Assembly: GCA_946478765.1 (NCBI GenBank)
Contig: CAMLDH010000067.1
Span: 1 to 15,070, forward strand
Reading direction: 5' to 3'
DNA: 15,070 bases
Origin: an uncultured Oxalobacteraceae bacterium
GTDB taxonomy: Bacteria; Pseudomonadota; Gammaproteobacteria; Burkholderiales; Burkholderiaceae
Position 1 is the first letter of the stretch; each line of letters starts with the position of its first letter. This document shows positions 1 through 6,761 of the stretch, one piece after another. The translations under genes and the position numbers were made by a program. Below the pieces are notes generated by a model that was not told where the DNA came from, ran no database searches, and saw nothing but the letters and a program-made list of their open reading frames with translations.

Positions 1-1
1 A

Positions 2-484
2 GTGCAGCAATATCTGACGTTTGCGCTGGACAGCGAGATGTTCGCGGTCGGTACGTTGAGCGTGAAGGAGATCATCGAGTACGGCCAATTGACGGTGGTG
101 CCGATGATGCCTGATTTCATCCGGGGCGTGATCAATCTGCGCGGGGCAGTGGTGCCGGTGATCGATCTGGCTGCGCGCTTCGGCCGCGGGGAAAAGAAGA
201 TCACGCGCCGCACCTGCATCGTCATCATCGAGGTGCCGAACGACGACGGGCAGCAGGACATCGGCGTGGTGGTGGATGCGGTGAGCGAAGTGCTGGAAAT
301 TCCGGCCGGCGACATCGAACCGCCGCCGACATTCGGCGCGAAGATCCGTTCGGATTTCATCGCCGGCATGGGCAAGGTCAACGGCCGGTTCGTGATCTTG
401 CTCGACGTGGGAAAAGTGCTTTCGGTGGATGAAATCACGACGCTGGCGACGGTCAGCGATCAAGGCATGCCGGAAGCTGCGTAA
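2..484 (+). CDS. cheW: CheW-like coupling protein (5' end outside window)
   Basis: Scaffold protein that couples chemoreceptors to the histidine kinase CheA at the inner membrane. The 160 visible residues cover nearly the whole CheW fold: an N-terminal strand (QQYLTFAL), the conserved block around residues 34-58 (VPMMPDFIRGVINLRGAVVP, then VIDLAARFG), and the C-terminal part with GMGKVNGRFVILLDV. CheW proteins are usually about 160-170 residues. The GTG at position 2 is probably an internal Val codon, with the true start a few codons upstream, so I treat the gene as 5'-partial. Its sequence style (VPMMP, GAVVPVIDLA) seems nearer to CheWs of accessory clusters than to E. coli CheW; this is an impression. 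It sits 109 bases before MCP1, presumably in one operon. It is the only cheW in the window, so it may also serve the CheA encoded at 4396. Confidence 0.93.
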   Translation: MQQYLTFALDSEMFAVGTLSVKEIIEYGQLTVVPMMPDFIRGVINLRGAVVPVIDLAARFGRGEKKITRRTCIVIIEVPNDDGQQDIGVVVDAVSEVLEIPAGDIEPPPTFGAKIRSDFIAGMGKVNGRFVILLDVGKVLSVDEITTLATVSDQGMPEAA

Positions 485-543
485 GCGCGAGCGTTAGAGC
501 GCAGAATCTCGGTTGCATCCCGGCCGGGATACAGGATTGAAAT

Positions 544-567
544 GGAATGTGTTCATTCTCACATTTC
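544..567 (+). other. Intercistronic stem-loop between cheW and MCP1
   Basis: GGAATGTG (544-551) can pair with CACATTTC (560-567), giving 8 bp with one G-U and an 8-base loop. It lies 14 bases before the GAGGAG ribosome-binding site of MCP1. There is no T-run, so it is not a standard terminator. It could be an mRNA-stability or processing element, or it could be chance. Confidence 0.25.
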
Positions 568-593
568 GGAGACCTTTGAAGAGGAGTCACACA

Positions 594-2243
594 ATGAACT
601 GGTTCACGAATCTCAAAATCAGCGTGAAACTGATTGCAGCATTTCTGATTGTCTCGGCCATTACCGGTATCGTCGGCTATGTGGGTATTAGCAACATGTC
701 CAAGCTCAACGACGCGGCGGACACCCTGTACGAGAAGGAGCTGATGGGCGTCTCCTATATCAAGGAGGCCAACGTCGACCTTATTTACATCGGCCGTTCG
801 GTTCGCAGCATGGTCCTGTCCAATACTCAGGAGACCCGGCAACATCACGTGGCGTCCATCGATAAATACATCAAGCTGTTGCAAGAGAATATGGACAAAG
901 CGCAGAAGTCTTTCACTTCGGAGGAGGGCAAGAGAATGCTCGCCGAATACAACAAGCAGTGGTCGCAATATGAAGCCGGCGTCAGAAAAGCCGTAAAAAT
1001 CGCCGCGAGCGAGAAGCTCATGGAGCATCGTGAATCCACGGATTTCATCTTGGGCGATCTGCGCGCGTCCGCAACTTCAGTTGACGATGCGCTTACCGCG
1101 TTGAGCAACAGGAGGGAGGCGAATGCCAAGAAAGCGTCGGAACACGCAACCGAGCTCTACAACACCAGTCGTACGCTGATGATCGGCATCGCCGTGGGCG
1201 GTGTGATTGTCGGCATGCTGTTGGGCTTAGTGATCTCGCGCGGCATCACCAAGCCGCTTAACCAGTCCGTGCAGGTGGCCAATCAGTTGGCCGAAGGCGA
1301 TCTGACAGCCAGGATCGAAGTGCGGTCCAAGGATGAAGTCGGGCAGTTGATGCTGGCGATGCAAACCATGGTCGGCAAGTTGTCGCAGGTGATCGGCGAA
1401 GTGCGGGCATCGGCCGATTCGCTGTCGTCAGCATCGGAAGAGGTGAGCGCGACCGCGCAAAGCATGAGCCAGGCCACCACCGAACAGGCGGCCAGCGTGG
1501 AAGAGACCTCCTCGTCGCTGGAGCAGATGTCGGCCTCGATCAACCAGAACGCGGAAAACGCCAAGGTCACCAACGGCATGGCCGACAAGGCAACGAAGGA
1601 AGCCAGCGAAGGCGGCGTGGCGGTGAAGCAGACGGTGGAGGCGATGAAGAGCATCGCCGACAAGATCGGCATCATCGACGACATCGCGTACCAGACCAAC
1701 CTGCTGGCGCTGAATGCGGCCATCGAAGCGGCGCGCGCCGGCGAGCATGGCAAGGGTTTTGCGGTGGTGGCGGCCGAGGTGCGCAAGCTGGCCGAGCGCA
1801 GCCAGGTGGCGGCGCAGGAAATCGGCGAAGTGGCCAAGGGCAGCGTGGCGCTGGCGGAGCAGGCGGGCAAGCTGCTCGACGAGATCGTGCCGTCGATCGG
1901 CAAGACGTCGGAACTGGTGCAGGAGATTGCGGCGGCATCGGAAGAGCAGTCGGTCGGGGTGGGGCAGGTCAATACGGCGATGACGCAGCTGAACCAGATC
2001 ACGCAGCAGAATGCGTCGTCGAGCGAGGAGTTGGCGGCGACGGCGGAAGAGATGAGCGGGCAGGCCGAGCAATTGCAGCAGCTGGTCGGGTTCTTCAAGG
2101 TGGAAGGCGCGCGGGCCGGGATGGCGGCAGCGCAGCCCCGCCGCAAGGCGGGCAAGAGCGGCCTGGTGCAGGCGATTGCCAAGCCGCTGAAGGGGGTGGT
2201 GCCGGCAATGCAGATGGACGAAGCCCATTTCCAGCGGTTCTAG
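594..2243 (+). CDS. Methyl-accepting chemotaxis protein (MCP1)
   Basis: Transmembrane chemoreceptor of 549 residues. TM1 is at about residues 11-33 and a periplasmic helical region of about 160 residues follows, which looks like a four-helix-bundle (4HB_MCP type) sensor. TM2 is at about 195-214, a HAMP domain at about 215-267, and then a long cytoplasmic coiled coil. The conserved hairpin tip at about 358-405 reads [20 protein letters not shown], followed by [16 protein letters not shown]; this is where CheA and CheW bind. I chose the ATG at 594 because GAGGAG at 581-586 precedes it; an in-frame TTG at 513 has no such site and would add 27 unlikely residues before TM1. The C-terminus (HFQRF) is not an xWxxF CheR-docking pentapeptide, unlike MCP2. 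The second half is visibly richer in G and C at third positions than the sensor half. The ligand cannot be predicted. Confidence 0.95.
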   Translation: MNWFTNLKISVKLIAAFLIVSAITGIVGYVGISNMSKLNDAADTLYEKELMGVSYIKEANVDLIYIGRSVRSMVLSNTQETRQHHVASIDKYIKLLQENMDKAQKSFTSEEGKRMLAEYNKQWSQYEAGVRKAVKIAASEKLMEHRESTDFILGDLRASATSVDDALTALSNRREANAKKASEHATELYNTSRTLMIGIAVGGVIVGMLLGLVISRGITKPLNQSVQVANQLAEGDLTARIEVRSKDEVGQLMLAMQTMVGKLSQVIGEVRASADSLSSASEEVSATAQSMSQATTEQAASVEETSSSLEQMSASINQNAENAKVTNGMADKATKEASEGGVAVKQTVEAMKSIADKIGIIDDIAYQTNLLALNAAIEAARAGEHGKGFAVVAAEVRKLAERSQVAAQEIGEVAKGSVALAEQAGKLLDEIVPSIGKTSELVQEIAAASEEQSVGVGQVNTAMTQLNQITQQNASSSEELAATAEEMSGQAEQLQQLVGFFKVEGARAGMAAAQPRRKAGKSGLVQAIAKPLKGVVPAMQMDEAHFQRF

Positions 2244-2244
2244 G

Positions 2245-2259
2245 CAGGTCGTCAAAAGT
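2245..2259. repeat. 15-bp direct repeat, copy 1
   Basis: CAGGTCGTCAAAAGT starts two bases after the MCP1 stop codon. The identical 15-mer is at 13561-13575, upstream of cheY2, in the same orientation. Similarity continues for a few bases (TTTG after two mismatches). The 3' part lies in a small dyad (CAAAAG next to CTTTG). It may be a recombination scar or a protein-binding site. Confidence 0.5.
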
Positions 2260-2284
2260 TCTTTGATAATCGCGACTCTGATAG

Positions 2285-2327
2285 GTAGTGCAGGCACGCA
2301 GGCCTGCACTACTGCCAAAATTTTTTT
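2285..2327 (+). terminator. Rho-independent terminator of the cheW-MCP1 operon
   Basis: GTAGTGCAGGC (2285-2295) and GCCTGCACTAC (2302-2312) form a perfect 11-bp stem with a 6-base loop. A run of seven T follows at 2321-2327. The T-run begins 8 bases after the stem, somewhat further than ideal. The position, 41 bases after the MCP1 stop, fits transcription ending here, so the decayed genes downstream are probably not read through efficiently. Confidence 0.7.
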
Positions 2328-2498
2328 GCATACTTGCTGATATAGCCAGTCCGTTTTGCAACGACTCCGGAAATACAGGTGACGGCCGGGCGGCCCTTGT
2401 TCCTCCGCCCCGAATTGCCGGCTTCAGCGCGAAACGACCTGATCAGGATCCCCTCAATCGTGTCGACAATCGATGGCAAACGCAATGGACAGCATGAC

Positions 2499-2600
2499 TT
2501 GAGGAAAGGCGGCTACTTCGTGGTCAGCCATTCCGAAAGCCTGCATGGCATCGCAGAAGCGCTTGAAATGGTGATGCCCTCCGTGTATCTCAAGCCATGA
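2499..2600 (+). pseudogene. cheR relic (C-terminal fragment only)
   Basis: The frame ending in TGA at 2598-2600 encodes LRKGGYFVVSHSESLHGI followed by AEALEMVMPSVYLKP. This matches the C-terminal end of CheR methyltransferases, where a GGY-(L/F)-hydrophobic-(G/S)HSESL strand and a VYxK ending are typical. Upstream of 2499 the same frame does not resemble CheR: the CRNVxIYFD motif, the SAM-binding motif and the N-terminal helical domain are all absent, so about 85-90% of the gene is lost. The fragment differs clearly from the same segment of the intact CheR at 8704 ([13 protein letters not shown]), so it is a diverged paralogue, not a recent copy. It is followed directly by a cheD relic in the usual cheR-cheD order. 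Confidence 0.8.
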
Positions 2601-2610
2601 GCATCAAGCC

Positions 2611-2850
2611 ATGAACGCGGCCAATACGATCATGGATATTTTTCTTCAGCCCGGAGACGCCTTCTTCGGCGCGCGATACGCGCATTCGCACGGTGCTCGG
2701 TTCATGCGTTTCCATCGTGTTCTGGCATCCGGCGCTGCTGCTGGGCTGCATGTGCCATTACATGCTGCCCGGGAGTAAGCGGCATCGGCATGGCGCGCTC
2801 GACGGGCGCTATGCGGACGACGCATTTGCGCTGATGCTGCAAGCACCGCA
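2611..2850 (+). pseudogene. cheD relic (frameshifted and 3'-truncated)
   Basis: Reading from ATG 2611 gives a CheD-like N-terminus (DIFLQPGDAFFGAR up to about 2676). The frame then shifts, and from 2675 the sequence continues as DTRIRTVLGSCVSIVFWHP, GCMCHYMLP and ALDGRYADDAFALML. The deamidase Cys (GSCV) and His (CHYM) are both present, 17 residues apart as in the intact CheD here and in Thermotoga CheD (C27/H44). The shift can be explained by loss of one CG from a GCGCG run at 2671-2675, within the small inverted repeat GCGCG-ATA-CGCGC. Similarity fades after about 2850; the shifted frame runs on without CheD features to TAA 2927-2929. The type (HYMLP, ALDGRYAD) differs from the intact CheD at 9594. 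Confidence 0.85.
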
Positions 2851-2868
2851 ATCGGCCGAGAGTGTGTC

Positions 2869-2884
2869 GCAACAAAATTGTTGC
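2869..2884. repeat. Perfect inverted repeat GCAACAA-AA-TTGTTGC
   Basis: Two 7-bp arms with a 2-base centre lie just past the end of the cheD relic and about 40 bases before a TATAAT box. The form suits a protein-binding dyad better than a hairpin. A looser CGCAA/TTGCG dyad that also contains TTGTTGC occurs at 6623-6640 before another TATAAT. Function is unknown. Confidence 0.3.
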
Positions 2885-2902
2885 ACAGGCCAAAAAAGTC
2901 GA

Positions 2903-2930
2903 GACTATTGCGTAAAAGAAAATCTATAAT
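2903..2930 (+). promoter_or_regulatory. Possible sigma-70 promoter upstream of the 3362 gene
   Basis: A perfect TATAAT at 2925-2930 has only a poor -35 (GACTAT at 2903-2908, 16-base spacer). It would start a transcript about 425 bases before the gene at 3362, with a long leader in which I see no gene or known riboswitch. It could drive the 3362-cheY1-cheA operon. Confidence 0.3.
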
Positions 2931-3361
2931 AGAACGAAGTGCAATAGGCGCTGCTTTATCGCACCGACCAAGAAGAAAACCGTTTGGTCTCACCAAGCGG
3001 CGTATCAATAACATCATGAACAAGAAAGCGGAAAAATCCGTCGCCATCGAGAGAGGATTGTCGAACGTGCAAGCGATGCAGCAGTGACGGAGGAATCGGT
3101 CGGCGCTTTTGCAACATGAGCAGACTGCTATTGCTACTGCGTTATGAATTGTATCAAGGGCGAACATTGTACTGGGCGTTCCTTCCCACCTTCAAGAGCT
3201 TGCAGTCGGCTGGAACAGGGAGAAGGCCAGGATGCGAATGGGATAAAACTGAACGATATACCCCATCTCGATCCTGTTGCCCCGTCTGAAAGGGTGGAGC
3301 ACAGTGTATGGCGCGGGAGCGCTGTCGGTAGTTCCAATTGATCGATGACAGGATGTGGCTC
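2931..3361 (+). other. Gene-free leader or decayed DNA before the 3362 gene
   Basis: I found no recognisable gene in these 431 bases. Short open frames exist (for example 3016-3087 for 23 residues, and one starting at ATG 3116), but none has a good ribosome-binding site with a recognisable product. Since relics of cheR and cheD precede it, this may be unrecognisable remains of a cheB or other neighbour; nothing visible proves that. Confidence 0.4.
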
Positions 3362-3910
3362 ATGACGAATAAACAATTATTGGGTTTGCAGGTCAAGCGC
3401 CTGCTCTCCAGCTTATCTGAGCATGGAAATCAGTACCTTACCGAAGTTGAAACCGATCTGTTGCAGACCAATTTGCTGTTGGCTGAGGCAATCGGAAAAC
3501 TGGGTGCGAGTTTCATGGCAATTCATGAAGCAGCGTACGCGCAACAGTCAATTGTGAGCTCGCTATCTGCCGGCTCAGTCCTGTCTCCCGAAATTACCCA
3601 AAAACTCGAAATCGCCCAAAGCGAGATAGGCCGGCACGTCAATTCAGCGGTTACCGGCCTGCAGTTCCAGGACATGACCAGCCAACTGATTGGCCGGGTC
3701 ATCAAGCGTATAAATGGATTGCGCGATGTTCTGGCGGCGCTTGATTCGCATAGCGCGGGAATGCTGCAGGAAAGCGACCTCGAAGAAATGATCGAGTTGT
3801 TAAACGGCATAAACAAGGCGCTCGAAGATCAGGGTGTCAAGCTCGAACGCGAATTGTCTAAGGCCGTTAGCCAAACTCACATGGAAAGTGGCGACATTGA
3901 GCTGTTCTGA
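3362..3910 (+). CDS. Small helical chemotaxis protein with CheZ-like phosphatase motif
   Basis: Predicted soluble protein of 182 residues, almost entirely helical, with no signal peptide or membrane segment. Residues 101-112 (QFQDMTSQLIGR) closely match the CheZ active-site helix; the CheZ at 11544 has DFQDLTGQVIKR. The Asp and Gln that act in CheY-P dephosphorylation keep their four-residue spacing (D104 and Q108 here, D154 and Q158 there). The protein ends in SGDIELF, nearly the same as the CheD tail SGDVELF. I chose the ATG at 3362 because AGGA at 3350-3353 precedes it by 8 bases; upstream in-frame starts (TTG 3338, ATG 3353) lack this. It precedes cheY1 by 64 bases. I infer a CheY-interacting, possibly phosphatase, role. 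The family was not recognised by name, and overall similarity to CheZ beyond the motif is not evident by eye. Confidence 0.85.
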   Translation: MTNKQLLGLQVKRLLSSLSEHGNQYLTEVETDLLQTNLLLAEAIGKLGASFMAIHEAAYAQQSIVSSLSAGSVLSPEITQKLEIAQSEIGRHVNSAVTGLQFQDMTSQLIGRVIKRINGLRDVLAALDSHSAGMLQESDLEEMIELLNGINKALEDQGVKLERELSKAVSQTHMESGDIELF

Positions 3911-3974
3911 TGATTGACATGCACAAAGGTGGGCGGACATCCAGTCCGGGAACGAGAAAACAGCGGGAGCAACG

Positions 3975-4340
3975 ATGGCAAAATCAATACTAGCAGTGGA
4001 TGACTCGGGTTCTTTGCGCCAGATGGTGGTCTTCAGCTTGAGAGCGGCAGGCTACCAGGTCACTGAGGCGGTAGACGGACAGGACGGTCTGGACAAGGCC
4101 AAGGGCCAGGCATTCGATCTGGTTCTGACGGATCAGAATATGCCGCGCATGGATGGGTTGACGTTGATCAGGTCGCTGCGCGCGATTGCAAATTATCAGC
4201 GTGTGCCGATTCTGATGCTGACCACCGAGTCCGGTGACGATATGAAAGCAAAAGGCCGTGCTGCCGGCGCCAATGGATGGCTAGTCAAGCCTTTCGATCC
4301 GCAGCGGCTTACCGAAGTGGTGAAGAAAGTCATCGGCTAG
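3975..4340 (+). CDS. cheY: CheY-like single-domain response regulator (CheY1)
   Basis: Stand-alone receiver domain of 121 residues that should accept phosphate from CheA. The acidic pair is D9/D10, the phosphorylation site D53 (TDQNMP), the switch Thr T83 (LTTES) and the conserved Lys K105 (LVKPF). The position equivalent to E. coli Tyr106 is Trp (W102, in ANGWLVKPF). A GGGAG ribosome-binding site is at 3965-3969. It lies 55 bases before cheA, so it is probably that kinase's direct partner. It differs from the second CheY at 13762, which is closer to the E. coli flagellar type. Whether it binds the flagellar switch, acts as a phosphate sink, or has another output cannot be decided from sequence. 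Confidence 0.93.
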   Translation: MAKSILAVDDSGSLRQMVVFSLRAAGYQVTEAVDGQDGLDKAKGQAFDLVLTDQNMPRMDGLTLIRSLRAIANYQRVPILMLTTESGDDMKAKGRAAGANGWLVKPFDPQRLTEVVKKVIG

Positions 4341-4395
4341 TGCAGCGTCAGGCACAGCGGAAAGTCATGTAAAGCGGAAACGACGGAGTGTAATA

Positions 4396-6480
4396 ATGAC
4401 CATCGATATGAGCCAGTTCTTCCAGGTGTTTTTCGACGAGACGGAAGAACTCCTCTCGGAAATGGAAAAACTGCTTCTGGCTGTCGACGTATCGGGGCCG
4501 GACATTGAGGATCTCAACGCAATTTTCAGGGCGGCGCATTCCATCAAAGGCGGCGCGTCCACATTTGGCCTGACCGATTTGACGGAAGTGACGCACGTGC
4601 TGGAGTCGCTGCTGGACCGAATCCGCAAGAGGGAAGTGGTTCTCACGGCGGAGCATGTCGATGCCTTTCTGGTCGCCAAGGATATTTTAAAGACCCAATT
4701 GGATGGACATCGTCTTCAGACGCCGGTCGACCAGGAAGCCGTCGCGGATGTTCGCATGATGCTGCAGTCGCTTTCGCAAGATGCCATCCCGGTTGCACTG
4801 CCTGCTGCTTCGCTTGATACCAATTCCGAGCCATCCCATGCGTTGTCCGACGGCCCCGCACGGCACTGCTTCCGGATTGAATTGCCTGAACTGCCGATGC
4901 GGGATGTCGAGGCATTGGCAGCGGAATTGGGTTTGCTGGGCAAGATCGACAAGGCAGCGCTCGATGAAAAGCACTTCGTCTTTACCTTGGCCACCAATGA
5001 AACGGCGGATGACATCATTGCCATTTGCTCGTTCATCATGAATCCAGACGATCTGAACATTACGGAGCAGGCTGTGCCGGCAGCGCCATTGAACGGCAAG
5101 GCGGCATCGACGGCGACCGAAGATGAGCTGGGTTACGGCTTCTTCGAACCGCTGGAAAATTTTTCAACTGCGCCGCCGGCGGATGCGCCTGATGTGCAGC
5201 AAGCCGTCTCGACGGCAGGGGCGGGCGCACCCGAGGCGGGCGACAAGAAATCCACCGTCAAGCGCGACACCGACAAAGCGGCGGCCACTCAGGAATCTTC
5301 TTCCATCCGTGTCGGAATCGAAAAGGTCGATCAACTGATTAATCTGGTCGGCGAATTGGTGATTACGCAGGCGATGATCGAGCAGCGCACCGATTCGCTC
5401 GACCCCATGCTGCATGAGCGCCTGCTCAATAGCGTGAGCCAGTTGACGCGTAATACGCGCGATCTGCAAGAAGCGGTCATGTCGATTCGCATGATGCCGA
5501 TGGATTATGTATTTTCCCGTTTCCCTCGCATGGTGCGCGACCTGGCGGGCAAGTTGGGCAAGAAAGTGGATTTCATCACGCATGGCGCCGCGACCGAACT
5601 CGACAAGGGCTTGATCGAGCGCATCGTCGATCCGTTGACGCATCTGGTGCGCAACAGTATCGATCACGGTATTGAACTGCCGGCCGTGCGCGCGGCTGCC
5701 GGCAAAAGCGAAATCGGCAAGCTGTCATTGTCGGCTGCTCACCATGGCGGCAACATTGTCATCGAAGTCAGTGATGACGGCGGCGGCCTGAATCGTGAAA
5801 AAATTCTTTCGAAAGCCAAACAGCAAAACCTGAGCGTATCTGATGCGATGTCCGATGCGGACGTCTGGCAATTGATCTTTGCGCCTGGTTTTTCGACGGC
5901 GGAAACAGTGACCGATGTTTCCGGGCGCGGTGTCGGCATGGACGTTGTCAAACGCAATATTACCGCGATGGGAGGTGTTGTCGATATTCGTTCAGGCAAA
6001 GGTTTCGGCACCACCATTTCGATCTCTTTGCCATTGACGCTCGCCATTCTGGACGGCATGTCGATTAGAGTCGGCGAAGAGATTTATATTCTGCCGCTGG
6101 GCTATGTCATTGAATCGCTGAAGCCGGCACCTGTCGACGTCAAGGAAATCAGCGGGCAGGGACGGGTCGTGAAAGTGCGTGGCGAATATTTGCCTTTGAT
6201 TCCGTTGTATCAGATGTTTGGTATTGAATCGACTTTTATCGATCCATGCGAGGGCATCGTGGTGATTCTCGAATCCGATGGCCGAAAGGCGGCGCTGTTT
6301 GTCGATGACCTGGTAGGTCAGCAGCAGGTGGTGGTGAAAAATCTTGAATCGAATTATCGCAAGGTCGCCGGAATTTCCGGCGCAACCATTTTGGGAGATG
6401 GCGGCGTCTCTCTGATCATCGATGTCGCGGCTCTCTTGCGCTCCAGCCGCCAACTGAATGACGAATCCATTTATTCCTGA
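4396..6480 (+). CDS. cheA: Chemotaxis histidine kinase CheA
   Basis: Cytoplasmic kinase of 694 residues that autophosphorylates under receptor control and passes phosphate to CheY and CheB. The P1 (Hpt) domain is at about 1-120 with phospho-His H48 in AAHSIKGGAS. A P2-like regulator-binding domain is at about 155-235, followed by a variable Ala/Pro-rich linker. The P3 dimerisation helices are at about 300-365 (VDQLINLVGELVITQ). The P4 ATPase has N box N420 (LVRNSIDHG), G1 DDGGG (460-464) and G2 GRGVGM (510-515). The CheW-like P5 is at about 550-690. All catalytic motifs are intact. ATG 4396 has a CGGAG site at 4384-4388. The gene after it is not cheW but, 281 bases on, MCP2, so coupling must rely on a CheW encoded elsewhere, for example at position 2. 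Confidence 0.98.
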   Translation: MTIDMSQFFQVFFDETEELLSEMEKLLLAVDVSGPDIEDLNAIFRAAHSIKGGASTFGLTDLTEVTHVLESLLDRIRKREVVLTAEHVDAFLVAKDILKTQLDGHRLQTPVDQEAVADVRMMLQSLSQDAIPVALPAASLDTNSEPSHALSDGPARHCFRIELPELPMRDVEALAAELGLLGKIDKAALDEKHFVFTLATNETADDIIAICSFIMNPDDLNITEQAVPAAPLNGKAASTATEDELGYGFFEPLENFSTAPPADAPDVQQAVSTAGAGAPEAGDKKSTVKRDTDKAAATQESSSIRVGIEKVDQLINLVGELVITQAMIEQRTDSLDPMLHERLLNSVSQLTRNTRDLQEAVMSIRMMPMDYVFSRFPRMVRDLAGKLGKKVDFITHGAATELDKGLIERIVDPLTHLVRNSIDHGIELPAVRAAAGKSEIGKLSLSAAHHGGNIVIEVSDDGGGLNREKILSKAKQQNLSVSDAMSDADVWQLIFAPGFSTAETVTDVSGRGVGMDVVKRNITAMGGVVDIRSGKGFGTTISISLPLTLAILDGMSIRVGEEIYILPLGYVIESLKPAPVDVKEISGQGRVVKVRGEYLPLIPLYQMFGIESTFIDPCEGIVVILESDGRKAALFVDDLVGQQQVVVKNLESNYRKVAGISGATILGDGGVSLIIDVAALLRSSRQLNDESIYS

Positions 6481-6761
6481 AAAGTGCAACGCCATGATGA
6501 CCGAAGCCGCATGACGGTGACGGAATCGATGCGTGGGGATCCTGCGATCGTCATGAAAAAGAGGGATGAAGTAGGCAAGCGTACCGAAGCGGTGAACAAG
6601 CAATGGGACGTCTATGCTGTGACGCAAACTTTTTGTTGCGAAACTATTTTCAACGGCACATAGAGTCGATGCCTATAATTACTGTACTTTTGTTCGATTG
6701 GATCGACATCCGGGGAATATGAGATACAACATAACAAGTTCGAAGCCACAAGGGAGGCAGT
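6481..6761 (+). other. cheA-MCP2 intergenic region with no supported gene
   Basis: This 281-base gap lies where many related clusters carry cheW. A 50-codon open frame from ATG 6511 to TAG 6663 has no obvious ribosome-binding site and no resemblance to CheW. A CGCAA/TTGCG dyad lies at 6623-6640 and a TATAAT at 6674-6679, so this region probably holds the MCP2 operon promoter. Confidence 0.45.
6649..6679 (+). promoter_or_regulatory. Possible sigma-70 promoter of the MCP2-cheR-cheD-cheB operon
   Basis: A perfect TATAAT lies at 6674-6679. The best -35 is weak (TTCAAC at 6649-6654, spacer 19), suggesting an activator or another sigma factor. The MCP2 start codon is 82 bases downstream. I saw no good sigma-28 motif here. 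Confidence 0.35.

Noticed and set aside
517..530. Perfect 14-bp palindrome ATCCCGGCCGGGAT between cheW and MCP1
   Set aside because: It is a single G+C-rich palindrome with no second copy and no promoter or T-run beside it, so a function cannot be supported.
2379..2498. Open frame upstream of and continuous with the cheR relic
   Set aside because: The frame is open but its sequence has none of the CheR motifs that should precede GGYFVVSHSES, so I do not treat it as part of a real gene.
2244..3361. Insertion sequence or transposase remnant as the cause of the cheR/cheD decay
   Set aside because: I found no transposase-like frame, terminal inverted repeats or target duplication in this stretch.
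6511..6663. 50-codon open frame between cheA and MCP2
   Set aside because: No good ribosome-binding site, no recognisable product and overlap with the likely promoter region.
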